From Eutreptiella sp. 'Long Island Sound 2002' (taxonomy: Eukaryota; Euglenozoa; Euglenophyceae; Eutreptiales; Eutreptiaceae): a stretch of DNA of 64,000 nucleotides. Below the pieces are notes generated by a model, which was not told where the DNA came from, did not search any database, and saw nothing but the letters and a program-made list of their open reading frames with translations. Below, piece by piece: positions 21,349 through 33,975 of this stretch (position 1 is its first letter; the number at the start of each line of letters is the position of its first letter). The stretch lies in assembly GCA_964036045.1 (NCBI GenBank), contig OZ038382.1, positions 75,254,687-75,318,686 on the forward strand, read 5' to 3'. The position numbers and the translations under genes were made by a program.

Positions 21349-22744
21349 CTGATCAAGAGACGACGCAACTGATCACAACAACAACCACAACGAAAGTCTT
21401 CAATAGATCAAAATGAGGAATGGTGATAGAGTCGGCACAAGAAAGTCCAACCTTTCGAGGGCAAGCCTAAATATTTTGCAGGCTCTCCTAGCACAAAAAC
21501 AAAATGGGGTCTCGACTCCTTGGTTTCAAGAAACCATCTATTAGAAAAGTTACAATTGGTATTGCACAAGCATCAAATGTTGCATAAAAACATTGCATAC
21601 TGTTAGTATGTGCATGTCCAAAGCAGAAAATATATAGGGTTGAAGTGAAGGTTCAGCAATAATGATTTCCTAAAGTAAGTACATCACAAAGGGGCAAAAC
21701 CATATATTTTCGGAGTGCGCATGCATATCACACGGGCAAAATATGGTTATACAAGAAGAGGAAATGAGCTAAAAATAACGGTCAACAAGCAAAGCAAAAG
21801 AGCAATCAAACCCCCATTGAGGAAATGCACCTCTCAGCACGGCATAAGTGCATCTTTATTCTCTATGCCGTACCTGGTTGAACCTCAGATACATAGAGGC
21901 GACCCTCGCCTCGTCACAACCATCACCAACAAAGGAGAATGGCTCATTACATCTCAATGCTGAGACAGAAGCAATGGGGTGATGGGCAACAACAAAGGGT
22001 AACAAATGCAGTTGTGTATGCCTATCATGAAAACACCAAAGTAACAAACTGATCCAGGTTGCATTGTATGCTCATCTCAGAAAGCAACATATTCTCAAAG
22101 CAAGGCTAACAACTAGTTAGTTCAAGTGCAGCCGTGACGATCTAATGAAAAGCCAACCCTTGGTTAAATATTTTATGTCAAAACTCATACCTTCAGCAGA
22201 ATTAACAAAAGGAGTGACGTGTTTGTACGACGGCGCGCTTGAATGCAATCAGAGCTGACGCAAGAGAGATTACACAAACCACACACAAAACAACTGCTGC
22301 GAAAGAAAATGACCTTTTGCTAACTCCCTTTGGAATCTTCTAGTCTTGGCAGATCAAAACTTTAAATCTCCCAAACTGGGTTTCTTTATACTCTGACCAT
22401 TCACAATAATCAAATATCCTATATGAACCATGTGTTAGCCCATGCTTATGTGGTTTTCACGAATTTGGGTGTTGGTAGCAGGGTGTAGGGGAGAGGTGAG
22501 CTGTCCAAGGCGTCTATGGCACAATGTGCTGATGCAGTTGTCAAGCCTCGGCGGCCCAAACAAATGCAAATTACCAAAAGTGATTTTTTCATATTCTAAC
22601 CTTCCAAAATGGTCCACAATCCCATGTAAACTAGGTAAAGCATGGCTTAGCTCCTATTCCTGTGTTTCTCAGCCCCTTTGGCTGTTCCAGGGGGGGCTCA
22701 CAAGGTGTCCAGGGCAGAACCTGCTTGTGCAGTTTTTCAGCCTC

Positions 22745-25700
22745 AGTACCTCAGTTCTGTGAATCTCTCCCAAATGGCGGTACTTCTTCCCTCTTCCAGG
22801 TCCCTTGCGGAAGGCATAAAGATTTTGAATGTGAAAATTAATAAATAAGCTGGCGCCATCCGGCAATGCACTGTGGGCGGATACAAAGAAATATTAATGA
22901 GGAACGGTCGCCACCCTGGGGTCAAGCCCAGGCGAGGGCTGCTGGTGCTTTTAAATCCGAGGGCAAGAGCATCTGCTGCAGTTCCTGCAGGAGCCCGTCC
23001 GCCAGGGTCTTAAACCATGTGTGGGTCAGCCTTTGCTGCCATTCCTCGCACTAGCATGAGGCGCGACGCCCGGTCACCTCCGGGTTCTGGCGACGGGGCA
23101 GCTTCCCCGGCCTGCAGCACAGCACTGTGTGTCGCCTCCAGTGAGCTGGAGAAGGTGCTGCTGTGTGGCCTAATGGCTGCTGTGTGGCCCCTTGAGTTCG
23201 AATTAAGGGATCTCAAATTGGTACCGCGTGCACTCGCATCAATATATTGTAGGTAGTGAAAAGGCAGGCACCTAGCTGAGGCTAGACACCTCCAGAAGCC
23301 CCTTATCTTTCGGCATCCCTTCCACATTACCGTGACACCTGACGGGGTAAAGGACCACCAGGGGGACCCAGAGGACTTGCCAGACGCGGCCAGAAGGTCT
23401 GACTGTGATTCTCATTCTGTTTCTGCACGCTCAAATTCATCAGACACCCTTTCCATCCGCACCTCGTGCCCCACAGTTTCGAACGCGCTGTCCTTTCTCG
23501 TTGGCCCTGATGCTGCTCAGCCGGATGTACTCGGTCTTATTGAAATGATCAGCCCTTCAATCCCTTGCACGTCGATGCTGGACCCATATACTTGACCTCA
23601 CACGTCTGCTCTAACCATGCCCCCATTTGCCTATCTTTGAGCCTGAGGGTATACACACGCACAGTGTACAGGCTGTCCCACCTAGTCGGAAGACTCGGGG
23701 ATGCCACACAATTATTTTCGTCCAATATCATTCCAGGGCTCCGCCGGGACATTTTCCTTGCATGTGACTTATCCGTTGCACAGCCCGCGGGACTGCATTA
23801 AGCGGCGACGCATTGCCCCGTTCTGTGAGATCCAGACAGCGCAGAGTCAGATTGAACCCCAACCGCCCGCCCGAGCTCATTAAGTCAGCATCCATCACCG
23901 GCCCATAGCCAGCCAGCATGTAGAAGTGAGTAGGAGGCATGGACGGTGTAGTTATCTGCACCATAGGCTGTACAACCTTCTCCTGTTGTCCGCGCATCCA
24001 GGGACAAGCATCGGCTGGGTCCCCAGCACCATGCTATACAGCATCTCGCTCGGCCACCGGTACCGCCGGCTGGCAGTGGTTGTGTGTCGCCATCTTTTCG
24101 ATCGTACCGGCGACGCGTTGCCCCGTTCTGTGAGATGCAGACAGTGCAGTGTCAGATTGAACCCCAATCGCCCGCCCCTCCTGATAATGTCAGCATCCAT
24201 CACGGGCACATAGCCAGCCCGCATGTAGAAGTGAGTAAGAGGCATGGACAGTCTAGTTGTCTGCACAATAGGCTGTCAAACCTCCTCCCGTCGTCAGCAC
24301 GTCCAAAGACACGCATGAGCTGGGTCTCTAGCTCCGTGCTCTACAGCACCTCGCTCCACCACCAGTACCGCCGGCTCGCATTAAGTGTGTCTCGTCATCC
24401 TTTCGATCGTAGCGGGCCTGCCCCTTCGGCTTCCCCCCAAAAGTGCAGAGCAAAAAACCTACAACACCACCCACTGCTGCAGTGCGCTCCGCAAAGTACT
24501 ACAGCCGCTCGCAGCGGCTGTGTCTCCTCCTCCTTTGCGTGGTGCGGAGGGGACATGTAGGAAGTGGGAATCAAATTGGCGTCCTCACGGCACTGGACCG
24601 GTGACTCAACCACTAACACAGCACCTACCAGAGGACAGCACACACACACACACAAGGACCAATGGTCACCACTGGACGGCTATCACATCACACCTGCAGA
24701 AGTCCCGGCGGAGCCTCCAACCTGGCCAGTTGAGAACAATGTGTACATACCTTTTACATCCAGTACTGCACGTGCAAGTCCCCACTGGTCGCGAAGAAAA
24801 ACACACAATCACAATACACTGCAGCCACCCTCAGAATCTCAGAAACGTTAGAACTTGCTACAATACACAACGCCAGAATTTGAGAGGGGATCAAGGTAGA
24901 AACAGGAGACAAGACGGTGTCAGGCGGTTGATACTTGGTTTTTGTCCCTCAATCTGCTGAGCTGAGCTGGATTTAAGTTGAGGTATGGACTTCCTTCAAT
25001 TTTATTCCAAAAGAAATCTTGGATCAGCTAATTCAAACAGGAATCAGCAGAAATGCTTGCAATAAGAGACAAAAAAAGGTATGGGAGAATGTTAAACTTC
25101 CAGAGTAAAGCGGGCAGAAGTTGAGCAGCCATACCCGATGGACGAGGATATCCTTGGCTAATATATATCAAGCCAAGAGGATCCAGCTCCAGGGTGGATC
25201 AGTATGGGATAGTTCAAACGTGACGTCCGGAATGGCAAAGAAAAGCTGAAATTTGAATTATTCACAGACCTGCCACTCTAAGACCAAGGCACCTTCAGGG
25301 CTGTCATCATGGGGCAGCCCTTTACAAAGAGTAGACGACCTAGCCTTGCGTCACCTCCACATCTCCTGGTCATGGCAGCTCAACCTATACTGGTGCTGAA
25401 ACACTCAAACTGGCCATATATCCAAATTGATGACGAATGGGAAGTGGGGTCATTGCCATGGCATATCTCCACGTTCATGTGCACTTTGAATCTGACAAAG
25501 CCATGGACGCTTGAGCTATCAGCGGCAGGAAATAAGCACGTGAATTTCTCAACAGGCTATTATACTGTATCACAAAGGAATGTATCTGTATTTTGCTAAG
25601 CTAAAAAAATGGACAAAAAATTCACAGACGTACTACAAATTAAGAATTTCCCCTGCGCTCAGTACCGTCTTACATTCTCACCCGTGCTCCTGCAGCCATC

Positions 25701-25755
25701 ACTTAGTGAAGGCTTTAATCCAGAACCTCAGTACTCCAGATAACCTGCTCTCTGT
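22745..25755. repeat. module E2, copy b
   Basis: Nearly full-length relative of copy a, with an 87-codon plus-strand frame (23,332-23,595) shared with copy c, the ~305-bp internal duplication and the ~230-bp tail (from ~25,540). It abuts coding region U3 at about 25,755, as do the tails at ~33,970 and ~38,810. The tail and U3 are therefore probably parts of one element. Confidence 0.8.
24557..24628 (-). other. tRNA-like sequence in E2 copy b
   Basis: This is the best-preserved copy. The 72-nt sequence has a GTAGG/CCTAC acceptor-like stem, GTG/CAC D-stem with a TTAGTGGTTGAGT loop, and CGG/CCG anticodon stem with a seven-base loop reading CAG at positions 34-36. TTTGATT is at positions 54-60. 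The T-stem is not paired, so a working tRNA is unlikely. Confidence 0.45.
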
Positions 25756-27664
25756 GACATCCCGTTCACCATCCCTGTATCTGCATACAGTGGTGCAGCT
25801 CCTGTGGCACCCGCACTGTTTCTCCTCTGTTCATGATGTCCTGTGTTCTGCCAATCGTCAGTTGACAGCCGTGCCCTCTCCAGTAGTTTACAAACCTCTG
25901 TAACCATCTGATTCCTGTATACCCCTTCCTGCCACACTCTGTCAACACAGTAACAATGTTACTGAGTTTCTGAAGCCTGTTGGTGGCCCAGTAATTTGAT
26001 TTTCAGGCTGCCTCCATGCTCAGTGAGGGCAATATATCCTGTACATTGCTGGGAATGGCATCAGGCCACCTCCTGACATCTGTCATTCTGCCTGCCTGCC
26101 AGTCCAGGACCTTTAGTCTCAGCCTGATTCCTGCTTCTGTTTTTGGATGGAGTGTCACTGTGACTTCCAATACATCCACTGCGTGCCCTATCTGTTCTTC
26201 CTGTAATTTCATGCCATACACTGCTTGTAGCTTCTGCCTGCAGTGTACCTTTTGCTCCTGCATTTCCGCCACTTTACCAAAAAAAATATGAATTGTCCCT
26301 GTACCTGCCGTGCAGGAAACGCCAATGGAACAAGCCGGTACGTAGTGCTTTTCTTTCTTCATAATCATGTACAACACTGCACACAGAACAGCACTTCTTC
26401 TGTCTGCTTCAGTATCCAACTGCCTACCAAGAACTATGCATTCCCAAACAGCACATACTGTACATACTGTTCCACAGCCTGCAGTTGCACTGGAGTCATG
26501 GCACACCCCTGTGACCAATCTGACGTGTTTCCTGTCCAATGGGACACGGCACAATATTGTACAGGCCTCCGGTTCTGTCTGGATTTCTGTAGTGCGGTCA
26601 GGGCCTCACGTAGCGCCTGTAGCTCGTGCTGTTTCGGTCTGTTGGGATACATATCCACAAGATCTAACTCTACCGCCCCCCACTCATCGACACACTGTCT
26701 GGACTCCTGTACTGCCTGGCTGAAAATGCTCTTAGCATCCAGCATATTGAAGATCTCCAATGAGTTTTCCAATGCAGACGCTTCCTTGCAAATCACTGAC
26801 AGACAGCGTGAGGTGAGCTTGCCCTCTGGGGTGGAGGGCTGGCCGTAATGGGAGATTACAATTCTCACTTTCAGGATCTCCAGCGCCTCCTGAGATTTAC
26901 CCTTGGGGTACAATGGAGCTGAGGGGAGTTGTTTCACTCGCTTGCGTCTGAAGGTGGTCAACCTTTGGCATGTGTGTGGTATTTTGTACTGTGTGCATTT
27001 TGCTTCGATCAGCTGCATGATTTCGGCATATGCTTGCAGTGGTGACTTGTGGCACTGCTGTATCCTATACCATGGTGCCTCCAGGACGTGTGTTTGGAAG
27101 AGACGCGCCAACAAAGCTGGGCACAATACCCACACAGACCCCGGGCTTTCATCCTTGGTGACTCTGAAACCCTTCAATTCCTCTCTGGCGCTCTTCAGTG
27201 TCGTGGCAGTGATGCGTTTGTGTGTGTTGGTTTCGACTTGGGAACCCTGCCTCCACGGCCAGGCTCAGAGCCGCAAACGCAGCCGCAGGCTTGGTCACCC
27301 CAGGAATCTTGGACAGCGACACAAGGACATTTTTGTGCACCATCCCAGCCCCCTCGAGCGGCGAGTGTAGTGCCTTGTTCTTCATACATTGTCGTAGGGT
27401 GTGCACGGTGTCTGCCACGAAGCGCTGTTCAATACCTGGGCTGTCCTGTCTCCAGACACAATGTCCCACGGGGTCAGGACAGCATTCCGGCAAGGCCATA
27501 CACTCACACCGCATGTTCAGGGTTTTGCGGTCCGTCCGGGATGGGGCGACAAACAGGGTCTGCTGCTGCCACCACGTGGATGCAGTCCCTGTAAAAATCC
27601 TTAAGGCCTGTTCCCGCCGAGGATCAGGAAAGGGCTGAGGTGAGGGCCTCTCTCAGTTGTGCGC
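25740..27664 (-). pseudogene. unidentified element-borne coding region U3, copy 1
   Basis: Three overlapping minus-strand frames are coherent in turn: 27,514-27,149, then 27,177-26,434, then 26,554-26,003, extended past 25,800 in copy 2. The middle one includes FQTHVLEAPWYRIQQ, ESRQCVDEWGAVELDLVDMY and LQALREALTAL. The last includes MKKEKHYVPACSIGVS and KVAEMQEQKVHCRQK. The frame moves one way at about 27,180 and back at about 26,460. Copy 2 at 38.8-40.73 kb has the same two shifts, so they predate the duplication or are introns or recoding sites. I recognise no family, catalytic motif or membrane segment. The position beside gypsy integrase suggests a retroelement accessory ORF or a second element. 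Confidence 0.45.
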
Positions 27665-28985
27665 GCGCATCTCGTCAAGAGCTCGGGCATTTGATCATCC
27701 GGAAGAGGTCCACTCCTGTCACAAGTTTCTTTCGGGCACTGATCTTATTAATGAGCTGGTTCCAGGCATAGACACTGACTTTGCGCTGGGACACATGTAG
27801 GAGGGTAAGGGCATCTTGCAGGGAATGGGGGGATCTTAGGCTCGTAACTTCACAGTGCACTGTCGCACGTAATCCACCCAGGAAGGATGTGTAGGGGGTG
27901 AGACAGAGTCGTTAGAGGGCCTTCTAAGCCTTTCCGCCAAAATCATTTGATTTATTGTCTGATGGTCGCCCCACTCGTCGAATAAGCATTGCCACGCTGC
28001 AAAAGAGGTTAAAAAGGGGGGGTGCCTCTACAGGCACCATGACCCACCGATGGGGTCCAACGGAAGCCATGAATTTATACATTTTATTTTGTGCTGTGTG
28101 TCTGGCACTCGTGCTCTTTAATATTCGCCAGAGGTGTTCAACCTATCATTTGATGGTTCTGCGACCTAGTGTGTAGAGGATTTGTTGCCACTGGGCCCGC
28201 TTCACTTTTCGCATGGCCTTATGACCGACTATACCTACGTATATATCTTTGCAGTCCGCGCTGCAGAAGATGTACACCCCTCAGAAGGACTTCTCCATAG
28301 TTGTCCTTGGGACCTCAAAACTAGTCCACGAAAGAAACTTTCGTATCGATGGGAGTGGACATAGTGATAAAACAAACTGGACTCTGTGAAAAGAACGCGC
28401 AATTCTGCTGGCCGGCAGCGGTGTTTGTTTATACAGCCTCTCACTCAATGCCGCCTCTCTCTCCGATGTTTCCCACCATTCGTCATTAAGGTATCGCCCG
28501 CTGGTCGAGTGTACGTCGTGGCGCGGTGGGGCCAGGACGAATTCATGGTATTTAAGCCCTGTGTAGTCACCCAGCGTGCGTAGTTGTTCAGCAAAGTATA
28601 TGGGCCGGTCCTTTCTGGCCCGGGCATTCTTGACAACATACAGGTGCACGGGCGCTTTGTGTGTGCGGTATGTGTCCATGGACCATGTATGTATGGTGTA
28701 TGTCGGCACTGTGTGGATCTGGGAGCCGATTTCACTGAGAGGCATGCACCATTGTCTCATGTGTGCTACTGCAACGGTGAAGTCTCCATGGATGACAATC
28801 ACCATACGTTACCGGTCGGAGTGCGTGTCTTTCAACATGCCGCTTGTGACGGCGAGGATGTATCCATATGTAGGCGGGGAATCCCTGGCAACCCATAGGA
28901 ATTTTGACTTGCCCTCCTTATATGGCGGTGTTGGCACGTAACGTGAGTCGGACGCGTATGTGGACAGGAAACTCAGCCTCTTGCA
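27664..28985 (-). pseudogene. region X: coding-like sequence upstream of U3
   Basis: A minus-strand frame at 28,281-28,805 contains HTWSMDTYRTHKAPVHLYVV, RPIYFAEQLRTLGDYTGL and HEFVLAPPRHD, coherent sequence with no recognised domain. The same frame upstream (28,982-28,810) reads RYVPTPPYKEGKSKFLWVAR but is stopped before the ATG at 28,805. 27,664-28,280 is less clearly coding. Copy 2 of U3 lacks this entire region: its U3 joins integrase sequence directly. The unit starts right after the 440-bp leader repeat. Confidence 0.35.
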
Positions 28986-29432
28986 GACGTGCTAGACATT
29001 TGTGAAGCCATGAATTGTTTTTCGATCCAATCATGCAAAACCCAGTTGTAGTTTTACTCCTTGAAATGAGGAACCTTGTCTTCACACCGGATTTATGCCA
29101 ACCACAAAGAAACAGACCTCAATGATGTCCAAAGCAGGATCACAACATCAAGACCATGAATATCCATTCATTGTCATTGTTGCCTCATGAAACAGGAGCC
29201 TGAAATGTGACAGTGAAGAAACCTTCAATACTGATCCTGATGAAATAATTATACAATCTGATGGCTACAATCGTTGATCAACAAAGCGTACTGGATTGAA
29301 GCGTCGTCAATATATCACACAGAAGCTTGCACGCGACGATCTGAGGCGAGAGCGCTGCCGCAAATCCTATTCATCACAGCAAATTCTAACTGCCTGCAGC
29401 CAAGCTGGGCAGCCGTGACTCACTGCCACTTA
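28985..29432 (-). repeat. 440-bp leader repeat, copy 1
   Basis: It matches 49,240-49,686 with scattered substitutions. On the minus strand both copies end in an ATG followed by codons for MASQ(M/I)SS and then diverge completely: here a stop follows within a few codons, there a Gag frame opens. It could be an LTR/leader or a shared 5' exon. Confidence 0.6.
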
Positions 29433-30049
29433 CATCCCCTTCCCAAGACAGCACACGCCCGTGTGTTGTCTGACCCTGGAAGTCGGAAACTAGATTGGCA
29501 GTTAGGCGGGACGGGAGCCCTGGCACTGACTCCCTCCCTGCAACTCACCAAGCAGCAGAAGTGATAAGAAATTACACACAGCGGCCATCACAGGCCCGAT
29601 CATCCAACAGGGTCACACAATGCTGACAGGAAAAAAACACCTGATGAGCAAGCCCAGTTACAGACACCCACCCTTAAAGCTGACCATATCCACGGCATGG
29701 TCTGGACGATCTGGTGGCTCTCATCCCGGCTCCCGGACTCAACATGAACCTGCAAGTACAGAAAGAAACAACAAAAAACGCAAAACAGTCACAAACATGC
29801 AGAAGTACAGCAAAAAAATGCTCTGTCCGATGGGGACCCAGCAGTCCCTTTGCGGGCACGTTGCAATGAAAAAACAGTCGTCCTACACTGCTTACCCCGC
29901 TTTTCTTGGTAAAAGACTCAACCGGGACACAACCGCTGAGTGGCTGACCTCTGGGACAGAGAATGAATGCACAGTGGGGAAACAATCAGGCACCAGGAGG
30001 TAGATGGAATGACAAACATCACCATGTCTACTTCAACCATTTTTTCAGA
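29433..30049. other. region between leader repeat and integrase copy 1
   Basis: No convincing coding sequence. A 103-codon minus-strand frame (29,674-29,985) is Cys/Phe-rich without motif. It may be the untranslated 3' part of the gypsy element. Confidence 0.4.
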
Positions 30050-31475
30050 CCATGGCGCGTGCAATAACGTTCAACCCTATCCTTTCTCCTCCCAACGAAC
30101 TTTTCAGCGTCCTCCCACGTCTTGTCCTAATGATCCTTCCAAGCCACATACAACTGAAGGTGAGGGGAGGCACCTCGGGGCCTCTTCACCGCATGGTCCA
30201 AGACATCCTGGACCATATGCGTGTTATCGTTCAGCGCTAACTGCCTGTCACTTTAATACGAAAGGGGGGCTGTCCCCTTTTGCAACATGGATCTGTAAAA
30301 TTTAAGATGATCTGAGGCAACTACTTTCAGGGCTTCTCCAACCTGAATCACATAGCGATCCCCCCCTTCCACCGTATTACCTCATACAGGCCCTGCCATA
30401 TTCGCTTCAACTTGTTGTATTGGGGCTGATCCCACTTCGGGCGATCTTGCAACCACACACGATCACCCCCTCGGAAAGGTTGCACCTTAAATTTTTTGCG
30501 CCGTGCGCCTGACTCCTTGTCGTGCAGGCGCTTCAAAGCATTCTTGACCTGCTGACGCTCAGTCACGAGTCTTGAAGAAAATTGCTGCGCATCCTCCGCC
30601 CCATCTCCCGGCACTGTGGAGGGTACCTCCCGAAACCTTACGGGGTCCCTCCCAAAAACTAGCCTGCGGGGGGAGTAGGGAGCAGCCAGACCTGGCAGGT
30701 CATTCAGCCCCCACAGGGCTAGGGGGAGGGCATGATACCAAGAGTGCGGTCCCTGAGTTAAAAAATGCGACATGACTACTCTCTTGACTGCCATTTCCGC
30801 CCTGCCGTTTGTGCTGGTTTATAGGGGCCACTACTGTGTTGTTCAATACCGCTCAGGAGAAAAAAATCTGTCCAGGAAGGGGCTGCACAGAACCGAAGCA
30901 TTGTCGGAAGACACGTATTTTGGTAACCCCATAAAAAACACAACTCTCTCTAAAAAGGTTTCAGCTAACCTCCGGCTATGCAGACCCAATTTCCGGGTTG
31001 GAATGACCAAAATGGAGCCTTTTGACCGGCACACAATGACCATCAGGTAGTCGTAAGTCTCACCATGAACAACGGTTTTTGGGAGACTCACGAAATCTAT
31101 GGCTACACTAGTGAAAGGGTTATCAGGGATGGGTTAAAACGCGGGCTCCCCATGTTGCTTCCCAGTCCCGCGCTTAGTCTGCTGACACACCTCACGTACC
31201 CCGCAGACTTGCCGCACCAACTGGCGCAAATCTGTATGAGGGAAAGAAAATTTTCTATCACAGGGTAAAAATGTCTTGTCCACTCCAACATGGACATATG
31301 TGTGGCAGGTGTGAACAACGTTCTGACTGATGGCCTGTGGCACTACATGTTTGCCCCGGTAGCGCAGACGTAAAGAATCACTCCTAGGAGTATAAAACGC
31401 ATATCCTGGTGCGCGACGAGACGCCTGCTCCTGACGCAAAGAAGCCAGGACTCCCATGAGATGAGGGTCCTGCTC
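30050..31475 (-). pseudogene. Ty3/gypsy-type integrase, copy 1, 5'-truncated
   Basis: Three minus-strand frames in order give the integrase. 31,457-31,134 holds the H2C2 zinc site (HTCHTYVHVGVDK, then CGVREVCQQTK). 31,091-30,843 holds the catalytic core with SLPKTVVHGETYDYLMVIV and VSSDNASV. 30,794-30,348 holds the C-terminal part with LALWGLNDLPG, GGDRVWLQDRP and a GPF/Y-like KLKRIWQGLYEVI. Integrase inserts the element cDNA into the chromosome. The frames are separated by shifts. RT and Gag are missing because the sequence stops at 31,475 and joins E2 copy c. Copy 2 at 40.73-42.37 kb is nearly identical. Confidence 0.8.
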
Positions 31476-31477
31476 AT

Positions 31478-33975
31478 AAAATTGGTACCGCGTGCACTCG
31501 CATCAATATATTGTAGGTAGTGAAAAGGCAGGCACCTAGCTGAGGCTAGACACCTCCTGAAGCCCCTTATCTTTCGGCATCCCTTCCACATTACCATGAC
31601 ACCTGACGGGGTAAAGGACCACCAGGGGGACCCAGATGACTTGCCAGACCCGGCCAGAAGGCCTGACTGTGATTCTGATTCTGTTTCTGCACGCTCAAAT
31701 TCATCAGACACCCTTTCCATCTGCACCTCGTGCCCCACAGTTTCGAACGCGCTGTCCTTTCTCGTTGGCCCTGATGCTGCTCAGCCGGATGTACTCGGTC
31801 TTATTGAAATGATCAGCCCTTCAATCCCTTGCACGTCGATGCTGTACCCATATACTTGACCTCACACATCTGCTCTAACCATGCCCCCATTTGCCTATCT
31901 TTGAGCCTGAGGGTATACACACGCACAGTGTACAGGCTGTCCCACCTAGTCGGAAGACTCGGGGATGCCACACAATTATTTTCGTCCAATATCATTCCAG
32001 GGCTCCGCCGGGACATTCTCCTTGCATGTGACTTATCCGTTGCACAGCCCGCGGGACTGCATAAAGCGGCGACGCATTGCCCCGTTCTGTGAGATGCAGA
32101 CAGCGCAGAGTCAGATTGAACCCCAACCGCCCGCCCCAGCTCATTAAGTCAGCATCCATCACCGGCCCATAGCCAGCCAGCATGTAGAAGTGAGTAGGAG
32201 GCATGGACGGTGTAGTTATCTGCACCATAGGCTGTACAACCTTCTCCTGTTGTCCGCGCATCCAGGGACAAGCATCAGCTGGGTCCCCAGCACCATGCTA
32301 TACAGCACCTCGCTCCACCACCGGTACCGCCAGCTGGCAGTGGTTGTGTGTCGTCATCTTTTCGATTGTACCGGCGACGCGTTGCTCCGTTCTGTGAGAT
32401 GCAGACAGTGCAGTGTCAGATTGAACCCCAATCGCCCGCCCCTCCTGATAATGTCAGCATCCATCACGGGCCCATAGCCAGCCCGCATGTAGAAGTGAGT
32501 AAGAGGCATGGACAGTCTAGTTGTCTGCACAATAGGCTGTCAAACCTCCTCCCGTCGTCAGCACGTCCAAAGACACGCATGAGCTGGGTCTCTAGCTCCG
32601 TGCTCTACAGCACCTCGCTCCACGACCAGTACCGCCGGCTCGCAGGAGGTGTGTCTCGTCATCTTTTCGATCGTAGCAGGCCTGCCCCTTCGGCTTCCCC
32701 CCAAAGTGCAGAGCGAAAAACCTACAACACCACCCACTGCTGCACTGCGCTCCGCAAAGTACTACAGCCGCTCACAGCAGCTGTGTCTCCTCCTCCTTTG
32801 CGTGGTGCGGAGGGGACATGTAGGAAGTGGGAATCAAATTGGCGTCCTCACGGCACTGGACCGGTGACTCAACCACTAACACAGCACCTACCAGAGGACA
32901 GCACACACACACACAAGGACCAATGGTCACCACTGGACGGCTATCACATCACACCTGCAGAAGTCCCGGCGGAGCCTCCAACCTGGCCAGTTGAGAACAA
33001 TGTGTACATACCTGTTACATCCAGTACTGCACGTGCATGTCCCCACTGGTCACGAAGAAAAACACACAATCACAATACACTGCAGCCACCCTCAGAATAT
33101 CAGAAACGTTAGAACTTGCTACAATACACAACGCCAGAATTTGAGAGGGGATCAAGGTAGAAACAGGAGACAAGACGGTGTCAGGCGGTTGATACTTGGT
33201 TTCTGTCCCTCATTCTTTTGAACTGAGCTGGATTTAAGTTGAGGTATGGACTTCCTTCAATTTTATTCCAAAGGAAATCTTGGATCAGCTAATTCAAACG
33301 GGAATCAGCAGAAATGCTTGCAATAAGAGACAAAAAAAGGTATGGGAGAATGTTAAACTTCCAGAGTAAAGCGGGCATATATATCAAGCCAAGAGGATCC
33401 AGCTCCAGGGTGGATCAGTATGGGATAGTTCAAACGTGACGTCCGGAATGGCAAAGAAAAGCTGAAATTTGAATTTTTCACAGACCTGCTACTCTAAGAC
33501 CAAGGCACCTTCAGGGCTGTCATCATGGGGCAGCCCTTTACAAAGAGTAGACGACCTAGCCTTGCGTCACCTCCACATCTCCTGGTCATGGCAGCTCAAC
33601 CTATACTGGTGCTGAAACACTCAAACTGGCCATATATCCAAATTGATCACGAATGGGAAGGGGGGTCATTGCCATGGCATATCTCCACGTTGATGTGCAC
33701 TTTGAATCTGACAAAGCCATGGACACTTGAGCTATCAGCGGCAGGAATTAAGCACGTGAACTTCTCAACAGGCTATCATACTGTATCACAAAGGAATGTA
33801 TCTGTATTTTGCTAAGCTAATAAAATAGACAAAAAATTCACAGACGTACTACAAATTAAGAATTTCCGCTGCGCTCAGTACCGTCTTTCATTCTCACCCG
33901 TGCTCCTGCAGCTATCACTTAGTGAAGGCTTTAATCTAGAACCTCAGTACTCCAGATAACCTGCTCTCTGTGACA
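31478..33975. repeat. module E2, copy c, 5'-truncated
   Basis: It begins at TTGGTACCGCGTGCACTCGC, matching copy b from about 23,217, and runs to the ~230-bp tail (from ~33,750). It includes the 87-codon frame (31,596-31,859), the ~305-bp internal duplication and the tRNA-like sequence at 32,820-32,891. It is closer to copy b than to copy a. Confidence 0.8.
32820..32891 (-). other. tRNA-like sequence in E2 copy c
   Basis: Same 72-nt structure as in copy b, with GTAGG/CCTAC ends and a TTTGATT loop. Confidence 0.4.

Larger units (their letters stand above)
20190..22440. repeat. module E1, copy 2
   Basis: This is a second copy of 13,430-15,955, starting with its own family P repeat (20,270-20,610). 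It carries a ~75-bp insertion near 20,770-20,845 that repeats CCTTGAAGTTCA at both ends and contains an inverted pair, TTCTGGGG..CCCCAGAA. This looks like a small insertion with target duplication. Confidence 0.85.

Noticed and set aside
23332-23595. 87-codon plus-strand ORF shared by E2 copies b and c
   Set aside because: Copy a has an early stop, the replacements show no coding pattern I can see, and copies b and c are nearly identical.
26016-26848. Plus-strand Cys/Ser/Thr-rich ORFs (91-201 codons), repeated near 39.1-39.9 kb
   Set aside because: They are antisense to the coherent U3 frames in both copies; their conservation follows from the near-identity of the duplicates.
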